Below, one piece after another: positions 41,602-50,957 of a stretch of 60,211 nucleotides of DNA. This DNA comes from Pseudomonadota bacterium. GTDB taxonomy: Bacteria > Pseudomonadota > Alphaproteobacteria > Micavibrionales > UBA2020. The position numbers were made by a program, and so were the translations under genes. The notes beneath the pieces are model-generated. The model worked only from the letters and a program-made list of their open reading frames with translations. It made no database searches and was not told the origin of the DNA. The stretch covers positions 115,989 to 176,199 of the forward strand of contig JAJZTA010000002.1 of NCBI GenBank assembly GCA_021849295.1, read 5' to 3'. Every line of letters starts with the position of its first letter. Within the stretch, counting starts at the first letter, position 1.

Positions 41602-43952
41602 GGTACGCCCTCATCCTCATGTGCGGTTTCTTCGCCCTTTTGTGGGAAAGGCTGTGGCGCCGTTTCTGGCCCGCCGTCACTTCGATCGTGTTTTACGCCG
41701 CGCTCGCGCTCTTCGGCGTGCCGTTTCTTTTCGGCGGCGTGTGGCAACTGTTTTTACTCGCGCTGTTCGCCGTTGCATTCATTATTGCTCTGCTGAAAGG
41801 CGGCGCGCCCTTCGTTTTTCCGACGCGCGCGGTCGTCGAGCGGCGGCTGGAGCAGGCCAGCGGCCTTCCTCATCGCCCTCTGCAGACGCGGCGCGACAAA
41901 CCGGCGGGGAATCTCGCGCCGGAGGCCGAACCGCTGTGGCGCAAACATCTCGAAAAGGCCGCCGCAGCCATGGCGCTGTTGAAATTCTACAAGCCGCAGA
42001 CGGACGTCGCCCGCCGCGACCCGTGGCGGCTGCGCTATCTCGCCCTGCTCTGTTGCGCGCTCGGGCTGCTGGCGGCGCGGCATGATGCGCCGTCGCGCTT
42101 GCGCCAGTCTTTCACGCCCGACTTCGGCGTTGTGACGGGCGCGGAAAACGCGACGCTCGATCTCTGGATCGAGCCGCCCGCCTACACGCATGACGCGACC
42201 GTCTTTTTGTCCTCGGCGGATCAGGGTCTCACCAAGCAGACGGGCCCGCTCTCCGTGCCTGCCGGAAGCGTCCTAAAGCTGCGTCTCGCGGGCCTGCGCT
42301 TCGCGCCGCGCGTCAGCTACGCGGGGCGGAAAATCGCGACGACGAAAGCCGCGCCGCGCAACTACACGCGCGACATGACGCTCGAAAAAAGCGGCACGCT
42401 CACGATCGGCAGCCTCTTTCACCGCATCGGCGCATGGCATATCGCCGTGCTGAAAGACACGCCCCCCACCGTCAGCATCGTCAAAATAAAGCCGACCTCC
42501 TTCGCCGCCGTGCAGATCACCTACAAAGCGAACGACGACCACGCCATTACCAAACTGAGCGGCATCGTCGCCGTGCACGGCAAGGCCTACACGTTCGCCA
42601 TGCCGCCGACGACAAGCAAGGAGGCCGTCAGCGACACGGAAGATTTGACGGAGAACCCCTGGGCAGGAGAAAAAGCGCAGCTGTGGCTCGACGCGAAGGA
42701 CGGCGCGGGGCATATCACCTCCTCCGCGCCCGTCTCTTTCACGCTGCCGGAGCGGCAGTTCAACAATCCGCTGGCGCAGCGCATCATCAACGACCGCAAA
42801 ATGCTCATCCATATCCACAGCAAGGGCGCATACAACGCCGCCATTCAGGATTTTTCGGACATCGCCGAAAATTTGCAAGCCTACAACGGCGATTTCACGG
42901 TCTTTCTGTCGCTCTCCAGCGCCGCGCACCGGCTGGCCTTCAGCAAAACAGATGCAACGCCGCCTTCGGTCATCAAGCTCTTGTGGAACCTCGCGCTGCG
43001 CCTTGAAGACGGCGGCGTGACGCAGGCGCGTCTCGCGCTCGACAAGGCCCTGCAACGGCTGCAGCAGGCGATCGCCGACAAAACCGCCACGAAGCAGCAG
43101 ATGCAGGAACTCCTCGACAACGCCAAAAAGGCGATGCAGCAATATCTGGTGACGCTGACGCGGGAGCTGGCGCAAAGGCTCTCGCACGGGGCCAGCATGC
43201 CGCATCTTTCGCCGGAGCTCACGGCGAAGCTGCTGCAGAACATCGACGTCAGCAAACTGGTCGCGCAGATGCAGGCCCTCTCGGGCGCGAACTCGCTGCA
43301 AGACCTGCAAAAGGAAGCTGCCGCCCTTAAACATACGCTCGACAATTTCAACCTCGACGCATTCCGCAAGATGCAGGAACAGCAGGCCAAGGCGCTGCAG
43401 GCGCTGCAAGACCTGCAGGACGTCATCCACCGCCAGCAGGACCTGTACGACAAGACCAACGAGACGCAGCGCAAACCCGCCCTGAGAAAAGAGCGCAAGA
43501 CGCAGACCGCCATCAGCGGCGCGCTCAAGCAACTGATGGACAAGCTGGACAACGCGGGCATCGCCGTGCCCGACAGCTTCGCCGACGCGCGCGCGGCCAT
43601 GGGGAAATCCGCCGACGCGCTCGGCAGGGCGCAGCGCGACGCCTCGCTCGTGCAGCAGAAGATCGCGCTCGACGATCTCAAAAAAGGCATGGACAGCACC
43701 ACCAAACAAATATCCCAGGCGCTGCAGCGCGCCTTTCTGCCCTTCGGCATGATGAGCGGCGGCTACGGCGACGGGTTTGACCCGCTGGGACGCCCCTACG
43801 GCCTTGCCGCGGGAACGGGCGTCAAAATCCCCGACAAAGGCCGCCAGCGTCAGGTGCAGAAGATCATCGAGGAATTGCAGCGCCGCGAGAGCGACCCCTC
43901 CCGCGGCAACGTCGAGCGCAACTACGTCAACCGGCTACTGGACCAATTTTAA
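41598..43952 (+). CDS. DUF4175 (TIGR02302-type) membrane protein with coiled coils
   Basis: A 784-residue protein. Two or three membrane helices occupy residues ~5-65 and one more lies near 150. A periplasmic beta-rich region follows (about 180-390), then a very long Gln/Leu/Ala-rich helical region (about 390-690), likely coiled coil, and a conserved end SDPSRGNVERNYVNRLLDQF. The family regularly follows lysA in alphaproteobacteria, with unknown function; a cell-envelope role is plausible. ATG 41598 overlaps the lysA stop; ATG 41589 is an alternative. Confidence 0.85.
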   Translation: MRYALILMCGFFALLWERLWRRFWPAVTSIVFYAALALFGVPFLFGGVWQLFLLALFAVAFIIALLKGGAPFVFPTRAVVERRLEQASGLPHRPLQTRRDKPAGNLAPEAEPLWRKHLEKAAAAMALLKFYKPQTDVARRDPWRLRYLALLCCALGLLAARHDAPSRLRQSFTPDFGVVTGAENATLDLWIEPPAYTHDATVFLSSADQGLTKQTGPLSVPAGSVLKLRLAGLRFAPRVSYAGRKIATTKAAPRNYTRDMTLEKSGTLTIGSLFHRIGAWHIAVLKDTPPTVSIVKIKPTSFAAVQITYKANDDHAITKLSGIVAVHGKAYTFAMPPTTSKEAVSDTEDLTENPWAGEKAQLWLDAKDGAGHITSSAPVSFTLPERQFNNPLAQRIINDRKMLIHIHSKGAYNAAIQDFSDIAENLQAYNGDFTVFLSLSSAAHRLAFSKTDATPPSVIKLLWNLALRLEDGGVTQARLALDKALQRLQQAIADKTATKQQMQELLDNAKKAMQQYLVTLTRELAQRLSHGASMPHLSPELTAKLLQNIDVSKLVAQMQALSGANSLQDLQKEAAALKHTLDNFNLDAFRKMQEQQAKALQALQDLQDVIHRQQDLYDKTNETQRKPALRKERKTQTAISGALKQLMDKLDNAGIAVPDSFADARAAMGKSADALGRAQRDASLVQQKIALDDLKKGMDSTTKQISQALQRAFLPFGMMSGGYGDGFDPLGRPYGLAAGTGVKIPDKGRQRQVQKIIEELQRRESDPSRGNVERNYVNRLLDQF

Positions 43953-44058
43953 CCTTATATTTCAATATTATGTGATAAAAAGCCCGCTTTGGCCTAGGCG
44001 ATCCGCACTAATTATATTATGATAAACAATATCATCCCCTAAAGGAGAAAGCCCCGCC

Positions 44059-45066
44059 TTGCCCACCAGCCCACCCATCATCGTCTACCATGCGGACTGC
44101 ATCGACGGCGCGGCCTCGGCCTGGATCATCGCCAAGGCGCTCGGCGTCGAGGATGCGGTGGCGAAGGACGCGGCGGTTTTCATACCCTATCGCCACAACG
44201 ACGGCCAGACCGGCGAAGACGCCGTCCGCGCCGCGCTCAAGACGGGCAGCGACGTCTATTTCGCCGACGTCACACCGGAAAAACCGTTTCTCGACGAACT
44301 GCTCAAGAGCGGAAAAGAAGTGCATGTTCTCGACCACCACACCAGCGCGGCGGAAACGCTCGACGGACGGACGGAGGCAAACCTGCACACCCGCTTCAAT
44401 CCCGCCGCGCCCTCCGCCGCCAAGATGATCTGGTCGCATTTTTTCCCTTCCCAAGAGCCGCCCGCCGTCATCGAACTGATCGACCTGATGGACGGCGCCG
44501 CGAACGGCCTTTCCACGCCGGAGGAATTCGCCGCCGCCGCGCTGGTCGACGCGCAAAACATCCGCACGCATCAAGACGCCTTCGCCGCCCTGCGCGGCCT
44601 TGCGAAACTGGAGTTCAACGACATGGCGCAAAAAGGCGGGAGCATCAACGCGAAGCACACGCAACTCATAGACCGCCTGTTCGAAAAAGCCTCCGCCGTG
44701 CATCTGCAGCTCCTGCCCGGCGGCAAAGCCTTCGACGTGCCCATCGTCAACGGCAACCTCAAGCAATACGGACGGCGCATCTCCGCGCGGCTTGTCGACC
44801 TCGGCAAGGACAACGGCGCGCCCGCGGCCTTCATGTGGTCGCTGCAAAAGAACGGCGCCGTCAGCCTCTACATTCGTACCGACGGCACCACCGACGCGAG
44901 CGAGATCGCGAAACATCTTTGCAAAACGACGGGAGCGACGGGCGGCGGGCACAAGGACGCGGCGGCGGTGCATTTCGCCTCCATCCTCGACTTCGCGCGG
45001 CATGTCCCCATGAAAGCGCTGAAGCAGGCGCGGCAGACTAGGCGAGAACCGCCTTCACCTTCTTGA
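44059..45066 (+). CDS. DHH-family phosphoesterase
   Basis: A 335-residue protein with the DHH metal-binding set: HADCIDGAAS (motif I), FADVTP (motif II), and the DHH motif itself in VLDHHTSA near residue 95. A DHHA1-like C-terminal domain ends with GATGGGHKDAAAV. Such enzymes cleave nanoRNA, pAp or cyclic dinucleotides; which one is not clear. The start is TTG with AAGGAGA upstream. It overlaps the convergent CpdR-like gene by 29 bases. Confidence 0.82.
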   Translation: MPTSPPIIVYHADCIDGAASAWIIAKALGVEDAVAKDAAVFIPYRHNDGQTGEDAVRAALKTGSDVYFADVTPEKPFLDELLKSGKEVHVLDHHTSAAETLDGRTEANLHTRFNPAAPSAAKMIWSHFFPSQEPPAVIELIDLMDGAANGLSTPEEFAAAALVDAQNIRTHQDAFAALRGLAKLEFNDMAQKGGSINAKHTQLIDRLFEKASAVHLQLLPGGKAFDVPIVNGNLKQYGRRISARLVDLGKDNGAPAAFMWSLQKNGAVSLYIRTDGTTDASEIAKHLCKTTGATGGGHKDAAAVHFASILDFARHVPMKALKQARQTRREPPSPS

Positions 45067-45400
45067 CGATGTCCTCGAGCGTGAAGGGCTTGCTGATCAC
45101 TTCCTGTGCCAGAAAGTCGAGATTGTGCGCGCGCTGGCGCTGGTTGGCGTAGCCGGACATCATCACGATCTTCGTCGCCGGATAGTCCTTGGAGACTTTG
45201 AGCGCGAGCGCGATGCCGTCGAGGTCGGGCATGACGATGTCGGTCAGCAGCAAATCGAACTCCTTTTCCGCCAGCGCGGCGAGCGCGGCGTTGCCGTCCG
45301 GCACCGACGTCACCTCGAACCCGCCGTAGCTCAAGGCCCGCACGACGAATTCGCGCACCGAAGGTTCGTCATCCGCCACAAGTATGGTTTTACCGCTCAT
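45038..45400 (-). CDS. cpdR: Single-domain response regulator, CpdR-like
   Basis: A 120-residue stand-alone receiver: ADDE near residue 10, phospho-acceptor in LLLTDIVMPDLDG near 54, and ISKPFTLEDI with the conserved Lys. Length and the LLLTDIVMP and MSGYA blocks match CpdR, which when unphosphorylated targets ClpXP substrates to the cell pole. The ATG overlaps the stop of the zinc-ribbon gene by four bases, so both are co-translated. The CckA-ChpT phosphorelay that would feed it lies outside the window. Confidence 0.8.
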   Translation of the reverse strand: MSGKTILVADDEPSVREFVVRALSYGGFEVTSVPDGNAALAALAEKEFDLLLTDIVMPDLDGIALALKVSKDYPATKIVMMSGYANQRQRAHNLDFLAQEVISKPFTLEDIVKKVKAVLA

Positions 45401-46344
45401 TGCTGCTTTCCTTTTACGCGCAATTCCACCGTGGTGCCGACCGCGGGCGCATTGTCCAGTTTCATCATGACCGGCACGCTGTCGCCGCCGGAGATCTGCG
45501 TCACGCCGGTTTTGAGGTCCCATGACGTGACGGTCGCGCCGTCCGCGTCCTTCAGGATCACGCTGAGCGGCGGATAGGCGATGTCGTGGTTCGTCGTATT
45601 CGCCATCTGCCCCGAGATGACAAGCGTTTTCCCCTGATCGTCGATGCGTCTTTCCACCGTGAAGTCGCTGAACTTCAGCCCCTCGCCCGCCACGGGCACA
45701 TGGAAGCCGAGCGTCCGGTAGATCAGCGCCGTCGACGGCCAGTGGCGGAGAATCGGACTTTTGGCGATGAAGACGACGGAGAGCGTGAGGAAACTGCAGA
45801 ACAAAAACACCATGCCTCCGAAAAGGTTCGCGTTCATGCCCAGAGGATTATGCGTAACGATCGGCAGGACGGTCTCCTGCGGCAAGGTTTGTCTCGTCGT
45901 TTCCACCGCTTCGCCCGCGTCGACGGCGGGCAGCACGCCGGCAGGCATTCCATCTGCGTGCGCCTCTTCATGCGGCGCACGGGCTTCCGGCGCGGCTGTT
46001 GTTCCGGCGGCGTATTTTTTCTTCTTTTCCTCGTTCTCGGCGACTGTGGATAAAACCGCATCGAGCGCCTCGTCGTCTTTTTCGAGAATCGTACTCAAGT
46101 CTTCCGTCACGGAGCGCGGCGTCTCCGTCTGCTGCACCGGCGATTCTTCCGTCTGCTCCGATGATTCTTGCGCGAGCGCGGGCGATTCCGGACCGGCCGG
46201 CGCGTCCTCTTCCCCGATCTCGTCCTCGGGAATCTGAAACCACGTATGGCTGCAGGAAACGCAGCGCACTTCCCTGCCCTCAGCGCCCAATATGGCGGAA
46301 TTCAGCTTGTATTGCGCCTGACATTTCTGGCACGTCACAATCAT
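45397..46344 (-). CDS. Zinc-ribbon (MJ0042-type) membrane protein with DUF3426-like domain
   Basis: A 315-residue protein. The N-terminal zinc ribbon has two CxxC pairs (CQKC and CVSC, residues 5-31). A long acidic linker follows, then one membrane helix near residue 178-198, and a C-terminal periplasmic beta domain (FSDFTVERRID through SGQMANTTNHDI). It is a regular neighbour of ftsEX in alphaproteobacteria, here divergent from ftsE across 95 bases. Function unknown. Confidence 0.8.
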   Translation of the reverse strand: MIVTCQKCQAQYKLNSAILGAEGREVRCVSCSHTWFQIPEDEIGEEDAPAGPESPALAQESSEQTEESPVQQTETPRSVTEDLSTILEKDDEALDAVLSTVAENEEKKKKYAAGTTAAPEARAPHEEAHADGMPAGVLPAVDAGEAVETTRQTLPQETVLPIVTHNPLGMNANLFGGMVFLFCSFLTLSVVFIAKSPILRHWPSTALIYRTLGFHVPVAGEGLKFSDFTVERRIDDQGKTLVISGQMANTTNHDIAYPPLSVILKDADGATVTSWDLKTGVTQISGGDSVPVMMKLDNAPAVGTTVELRVKGKQQ

Positions 46345-46439
46345 ATTTTCAAACCATCCCGTGACCTAAAAAACAGGTAGTATTGCACCATAAAGCAGGA
46401 TAACATGCAAAGTATCACAATGTATAGAGGCAGGGCACT

Positions 46440-47126
46440 ATGGCTTTGGTCAAATTTTCCAATATCGGCTTGCGCTATAGCACAGGCGACGAAGTTCTTC
46501 ACGACGTCAGTTTCGAATTGGAGCCCGGATCTTTCCACTTTCTGACCGGCCCGAGCGGCGCGGGAAAAACCTCTCTGATGAAGCTGCTTTACATCGGCCA
46601 GAAGCCCACCCGCGGCGTCATCACCATGATGGGGCGCGACCTCGCGACCGTGTCCCCCAAGGCCCTGCCGGAGCTGCGCCGCCAGATCGGCGTAGTCTTT
46701 CAGGACTTCCGCCTGCTGGCCCATCTCTCGGCCTTCGACAACGTGGCGCTGCCGCTGCGCGTCTCGGGCGTGAGCGAAAGCGCGATCAAAAAGAACGTAA
46801 CAGAACTTCTCGAATGGGTCGGCCTCGGCGGCAAAATGAACGCCCGCCCGCCGACGCTCTCCGGCGGCGAGCAGCAGCGCATCGCCATGGCCCGCGCCAT
46901 TATCAACCGCCCGAAACTCCTGCTCGCCGACGAGCCGACCGGCAACATCGACGAGAACATCGGCATCAAGCTTCTCACCCTCTTCGAAGAGCTGAACCGC
47001 CACGGCACGACAGTCGTCATCGCCACGCACAACGAGGGGCTGGTCCGGCGTTTTCCGCACGACCAGATGCACCTCGAACACGGCATACTGGATATCCGCC
47101 GCAATCCGTCCGCAAAGGCAGCTTAA
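46440..47126 (+). CDS. ftsE: Cell-division ABC transporter ATPase FtsE
   Basis: A 228-residue ATPase that, with FtsX, controls periplasmic cell-wall hydrolases at the septum. Walker [10 protein letters not shown] (about 36-44), Q-loop VFQDFRLL, signature LSGGEQQR and Walker [13 protein letters not shown] are all intact. It is six bases from ftsX. Confidence 0.95.
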   Translation: MALVKFSNIGLRYSTGDEVLHDVSFELEPGSFHFLTGPSGAGKTSLMKLLYIGQKPTRGVITMMGRDLATVSPKALPELRRQIGVVFQDFRLLAHLSAFDNVALPLRVSGVSESAIKKNVTELLEWVGLGGKMNARPPTLSGGEQQRIAMARAIINRPKLLLADEPTGNIDENIGIKLLTLFEELNRHGTTVVIATHNEGLVRRFPHDQMHLEHGILDIRRNPSAKAA

Positions 47127-47131
47127 AAAAC

Positions 47132-48070
47132 ATGTCACGCAAGCATTTCAACAAAAAATACACCTATGACATCTCCCTCGACGAAGGCGTCGGCGCCGGC
47201 ATGGTCAGTTGGGTCACCGGCCTGATGGTCTTTTTCGCCACGCTGACGCTGGCGCTCAACTTCACGCTCTCGACGGTATCGCAAGCGTGGATGACCAGCC
47301 TCTCCGGCACGCTGACGGTCGAGATGAAGGCGCCGCTGCCGCCGCTGAACGACAAGGCCGCCGCCGCCAGACAGCAGCAAAAATTCCAGACCACCGTGCA
47401 AAACGTTCTCTCCTTTCTCGAAAAAAGCCCCGCGGTCGCCAAAGCGCGGCTGATGACGACGGCGGAGGTCAAGGGACTGATCGAGCCGTGGCTCGGGCCA
47501 AGCGACCGCAACACCGCGCTCGACGCCATCCCCCTGCCGACGCTGATCGACGTGCATCTCGCGCCCAACGCCAACATCGCGCGCCTGACGAAAAACGTCC
47601 GCACCATCGAGCCTTCGGCGGTGGTGGACAGGCAAAGCTCCACGCTCAACAACATCAAAACGCTGTCCGACACGGCCACCTTGTTCATGGTGATCCTGAC
47701 CGGCATCATCGCCCTGCTCGCGGTCGTGACCATCGCCGGCATCGTGCGCTCTAAAATGCTCATTCACAAATCGGAGGTCGAAACCCTGCACCTGATCGGC
47801 GCCAGCGACGAATACATCGCCCGCCAGTTCCGCCAGCACACGCTGAAGGGCACGCTGAAGGGCGCGGTCTTCGGCATCGTCTGCACGCTCCTCACCCTGC
47901 TGGCGCTCGGCCATGCGACCCATGCCGCCGCCAGCGGCGTTCTCCCCCATCTGAAACTGATGCCCGCACAATGGGCCCTGCTGGTGACTCTGCCCGCCCT
48001 GACCGGCTGCGTGATCGCGCATCTGACCGCTCAGGCGTCCGTCCTGCGGGAACTGGCCAAGCTGCCGTGA
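47132..48070 (+). CDS. ftsX: Cell-division membrane protein FtsX
   Basis: A 312-residue partner of FtsE with one N-terminal membrane helix (~25-50), a periplasmic loop of about 130 residues and three C-terminal helices, the FtsX topology. The block VRSKMLIHKSEVETLHLIGASDEYIARQF (quoted in parts: KSEVETLHLIGA, DEYIARQF) is the conserved coupling region. Sequence is typical of divergent alphaproteobacterial FtsX. Confidence 0.9.
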   Translation: MSRKHFNKKYTYDISLDEGVGAGMVSWVTGLMVFFATLTLALNFTLSTVSQAWMTSLSGTLTVEMKAPLPPLNDKAAAARQQQKFQTTVQNVLSFLEKSPAVAKARLMTTAEVKGLIEPWLGPSDRNTALDAIPLPTLIDVHLAPNANIARLTKNVRTIEPSAVVDRQSSTLNNIKTLSDTATLFMVILTGIIALLAVVTIAGIVRSKMLIHKSEVETLHLIGASDEYIARQFRQHTLKGTLKGAVFGIVCTLLTLLALGHATHAAASGVLPHLKLMPAQWALLVTLPALTGCVIAHLTAQASVLRELAKLP

Positions 48071-48077
48071 GCCCGCA

Positions 48078-48686
48078 GTGACTGCCGACCGTAAAATAAA
48101 CCCCAAACTCAAAACGGCGCTCGCCGCCGCCGTCCTTCTCGCGCTCGTTCTGCTGGGCACGGGATTTTTGTCGTTCATCGACACCGTCGCCGCCATGCCG
48201 CAGCCGCAGCCGCCGATGAAAAAACTCGACGCCATCGTCGTCCTGACCGGCGGCAGCAACCGCATCGACACCGGCTTCAGGCTGCTGCAGGAGGGCTACG
48301 GCAAAAAGCTGTTCATCTCCGGCGTCTATCACGGCCTCGACGTCAAACAACTGCTGAAACGCTGGAAGGCCGCGCCGCAAAAAAGCCTCGATTGCTGCGT
48401 CGTACTGGGTTTCAAGGCCAGCAACACCACCGGCAACGCCATCGAAACCGCCGCGTGGCTGCACAAGCAAAACTTCCATTCCATCTATCTCGTCACCGCC
48501 GACTACCACATGCAGCGCGCGCTGTTGGAGTTCCATCATTTCGTGCCGGGCGTCGCCATCACCCCCTTTCCGATCGTGCCTGACAATTTCAACGTCCGCG
48601 ACTGGTGGAAGTCGCTCGCAACCGGTATGCTGGTGGGGGGCGAATATCTGAAATACGTCGTCACGGACATCAGGTATCCGTCATGA
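48078..48686 (+). CDS. YdcF/ElyC-like DUF218 protein
   Basis: A 202-residue protein with an N-terminal membrane helix (~12-35) and a DUF218 domain: AIVVLTGGSNRIDTG, KKLFISGVYHG, NTTGNAIETAAW and YLVTADYHMQRA. The family includes ElyC, involved in envelope polysaccharide metabolism. GTG start seven bases after ftsX; the stop overlaps plsC (ATGA). Confidence 0.85.
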   Translation: MTADRKINPKLKTALAAAVLLALVLLGTGFLSFIDTVAAMPQPQPPMKKLDAIVVLTGGSNRIDTGFRLLQEGYGKKLFISGVYHGLDVKQLLKRWKAAPQKSLDCCVVLGFKASNTTGNAIETAAWLHKQNFHSIYLVTADYHMQRALLEFHHFVPGVAITPFPIVPDNFNVRDWWKSLATGMLVGGEYLKYVVTDIRYPS

Positions 48687-49426
48687 AAAAAATCACCGAT
48701 ATGATCCGCTCGGTCGTTTTCAACATTTTCTTTTTCGCCGGCTCCCTCGGCTGCAGCATCATCCTGCTGCCCGCGCTGTTCCTGCCCGAAAGAAAATGCG
48801 CGCAAGTAGTCGGCGACTTTTACGGCGGCTACATGAAGCTGATCGAAAAATACATCATGGGCCTGCGCCTCGAGATCAGGGGGATCGAAAACGTTCCCGC
48901 CAGCGGCGCCTACATCATCGCCGCCAAGCATCAGTCCGCCTTCGAGACGCTGAAGCTGCCTTACATGCGCAATCTCGGCTACCCCGCGATCATCCTCAAA
49001 AAGGAACTGACGCGCATCCCCCTTTGGGGCTGGTATCCCGCACGCATGGGGCAGATCGCCATCGACCGCGGCTCGGCCAAGGAAGCGCTCGACTCCATCG
49101 TCTCTGGCTGCAAAAAGAAACTCGAGGGGGGGCGTCCGGTCATCATTTTCCCGCAAGGCACGCGCACCGCCGTCGGCGCGAAAAAACCCTACAAGGCGGG
49201 GCTCGCCAAAGTCTACCGCGACGTGCATGTGCCCGTCGTCCCAGTGGCGCTCAATTCCGGCGTTTTCTGGGGCAAGAACGCCTTTTTCAAAAAATCCGGC
49301 ACGATCACCTTCGAGTTCCTGCCGCCCCTGCCGCCCGATTTGCCGCCGCTGCAAATGATGGAGCAACTCGAAAAAACCATCGAAGAGGCCAGCGACAGGC
49401 TGGTAGCCGAAGCGCAGCAAAAATAA
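48683..49426 (+). CDS. plsC: 1-acyl-sn-glycerol-3-phosphate acyltransferase
   Basis: A 247-residue membrane acyltransferase making phosphatidic acid. Motif I is KHQSAFET, where Glu replaces the usual Asp of Hx4D, a change common in alphaproteobacterial homologues. Motif III is IIFPQGTR, and motif IV lies around VPVVPVALNSG. An N-terminal membrane helix is present. It is the last gene of the ftsE-ftsX-DUF218-plsC unit. Confidence 0.92.
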   Translation: MKKITDMIRSVVFNIFFFAGSLGCSIILLPALFLPERKCAQVVGDFYGGYMKLIEKYIMGLRLEIRGIENVPASGAYIIAAKHQSAFETLKLPYMRNLGYPAIILKKELTRIPLWGWYPARMGQIAIDRGSAKEALDSIVSGCKKKLEGGRPVIIFPQGTRTAVGAKKPYKAGLAKVYRDVHVPVVPVALNSGVFWGKNAFFKKSGTITFEFLPPLPPDLPPLQMMEQLEKTIEEASDRLVAEAQQK

Positions 49427-49494
49427 GGCGGCCGTTGGGGTTTACCCCCCCCTTGGAATTACATAATTATTACATTGGTGCGCTGCCACAAAGC

Positions 49495-49523
49495 TTGAAG
49501 GGCTGTGCGCTTTGGACTAAAAT
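49495..49523 (+). promoter_or_regulatory. Putative promoter of the Nudix-sulfurtransferase-metC operon
   Basis: TTGAAG at 49495-49500, 17-base spacer, TAAAAT at 49518-49523, giving a leader of about 25 bases to the ATG at 49555. Confidence 0.5.
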
Positions 49524-49554
49524 CATTCCGTCACAATATTTTTTATGAGCAAAG

Positions 49555-50169
49555 ATGACAAACACTTCCAAAGCGAACATCATTTCCCGAAAGCTGGAAT
49601 TCGAAGGCTGGCACAAGCTGGAAACCATCGTCGTCCAGACCGACAGCCTGCGCCACAGCGGCAAGGCCGAGCCGATGCAGCGGGAACTCTTCCGTTGCCA
49701 CGTCTGCTCCGTCGCCCTGCTTTACCAGCCGGAAACGGACCAGATCCTCTTCAACGAGCAATTCCGCGTCGGCGCCTTCATGGCGGGCGATACCAACCCG
49801 TGGCTGATCGAATGCTGCGCCGGACTCGTCGACGAAGGCGAAACGCCGGAAGAGGCCGTCCGCCGCGAAGCCGTCGAGGAAACCGGATGCGAAATCCTCG
49901 ACCTCGAATTCATCGGCAAATCCTATTCCAGCCCCGGCGCCAGCGACGAAGTGCATATGCTTTACTGCGGGCGCATCGGCAAGGCGGAAACGGGGCACTT
50001 CGGCCTTGAAGAAGAAGGCGAGGAAATCAAAACGCATCTCATTCCCGCCGCCGAGGCCATACGCATGCTCGACACGGGAAAAATCGTCAACGGAGCGACG
50101 CTCATCTGCATGAACTGGTTCGCGAGGAATCACGAGCGTCTGCAAAAAAAATGGGGAACGAAAGAATGA
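49555..50169 (+). CDS. Nudix hydrolase, ADP-ribose pyrophosphatase type
   Basis: A 204-residue enzyme of the ADP-ribose/sugar-nucleotide pyrophosphatase group. A perfect Nudix box, GLVDEGETPEEAVRREAVEE followed by TG, lies near residue 90. PGASDEVHMLYC a little later is the family-typical substrate loop, and the N-terminal dimerisation strands are present. First gene of a three-gene coupled operon with the sulfurtransferase and metC (ATGA overlaps). Confidence 0.88.
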   Translation: MTNTSKANIISRKLEFEGWHKLETIVVQTDSLRHSGKAEPMQRELFRCHVCSVALLYQPETDQILFNEQFRVGAFMAGDTNPWLIECCAGLVDEGETPEEAVRREAVEETGCEILDLEFIGKSYSSPGASDEVHMLYCGRIGKAETGHFGLEEEGEEIKTHLIPAAEAIRMLDTGKIVNGATLICMNWFARNHERLQKKWGTKE

Positions 50170-50957
50170 CGGCACTCTTCACTGCGGCAGAACTCAAAGG
50201 CGTCCTGAACAACAAGAATGTCAGGGTGCTGGACGCAAGCTACAACCAGCCTGCGGACGCGGAGGGCATCCCCGGCGCGCTCGATTTCGACATCGACGAC
50301 GTCGCCAACAAGGACTCGCATTTCGCCCATACCGTGCCGACGGCGGACGTTTTCGCCGCCAAGGTCAGTTCGCTCGGCATCACCAACGACGACCTCGTCG
50401 TGGTTTACGACCGCAAAGGCATCGCCATGGCGGCGGCGCGCGCCTGGTGGATGTTCCGCCTGTTCGGGCACGAAAACGTGCGCATCCTCGACGGCGGCCT
50501 GCCGGCGTGGAAAGCGGCCGGCTTCCCGACGGCGAGAAAGACCGACGACGCGGAACCCGTCCCCTACACCGCAAAGACCAACAACGCCCTGCTCAAGCAG
50601 GTCGAGCAAGTGGCAGGCAACCTGCTGCGCAAGGAATTCTCGGTGATCGACGCCCGCGACACCGCGCGCTTCGAGGCGGGGCATATCCCCGATTCATACA
50701 GCCTGCCTTACACCGGCCTCATCAACGAGGACGGCACGCTGAAGCCCGTTGCCGAGCTGCAAAAAGCCTTCGCGGACGCGCAGGTCACGCTGCCGAGGCC
50801 CATCGCCTGCAGTTGCGGCAGCGGCGTGACCGCCTGCGTCCTCGCGCTGGCGCTCTTCGAGATGGGACATAAGAACGCCGCCGTCTACGACGGCTCGTGG
50901 ACGGAATGGAACGCGCTCTCCATGCTGCCGAAACTGACCGGCAAGCGCGCGTCATGA
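50166..50957 (+). CDS. sseA: Sulfurtransferase (3-mercaptopyruvate sulfurtransferase type)
   Basis: A 263-residue two-rhodanese-domain protein. The first domain lacks an active Cys; the second has the loop SCGSGVTAC near residue 222, the CGSGVTA form seen in 3-mercaptopyruvate sulfurtransferases. IDARDTARFEAGHIPDS is the conserved start of domain 2. It moves sulfur from mercaptopyruvate to thiol acceptors. Coupled with a cystathionine beta-lyase gene, it fits cysteine/methionine sulfur metabolism. Confidence 0.9.
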   Translation: MTALFTAAELKGVLNNKNVRVLDASYNQPADAEGIPGALDFDIDDVANKDSHFAHTVPTADVFAAKVSSLGITNDDLVVVYDRKGIAMAAARAWWMFRLFGHENVRILDGGLPAWKAAGFPTARKTDDAEPVPYTAKTNNALLKQVEQVAGNLLRKEFSVIDARDTARFEAGHIPDSYSLPYTGLINEDGTLKPVAELQKAFADAQVTLPRPIACSCGSGVTACVLALALFEMGHKNAAVYDGSWTEWNALSMLPKLTGKRAS

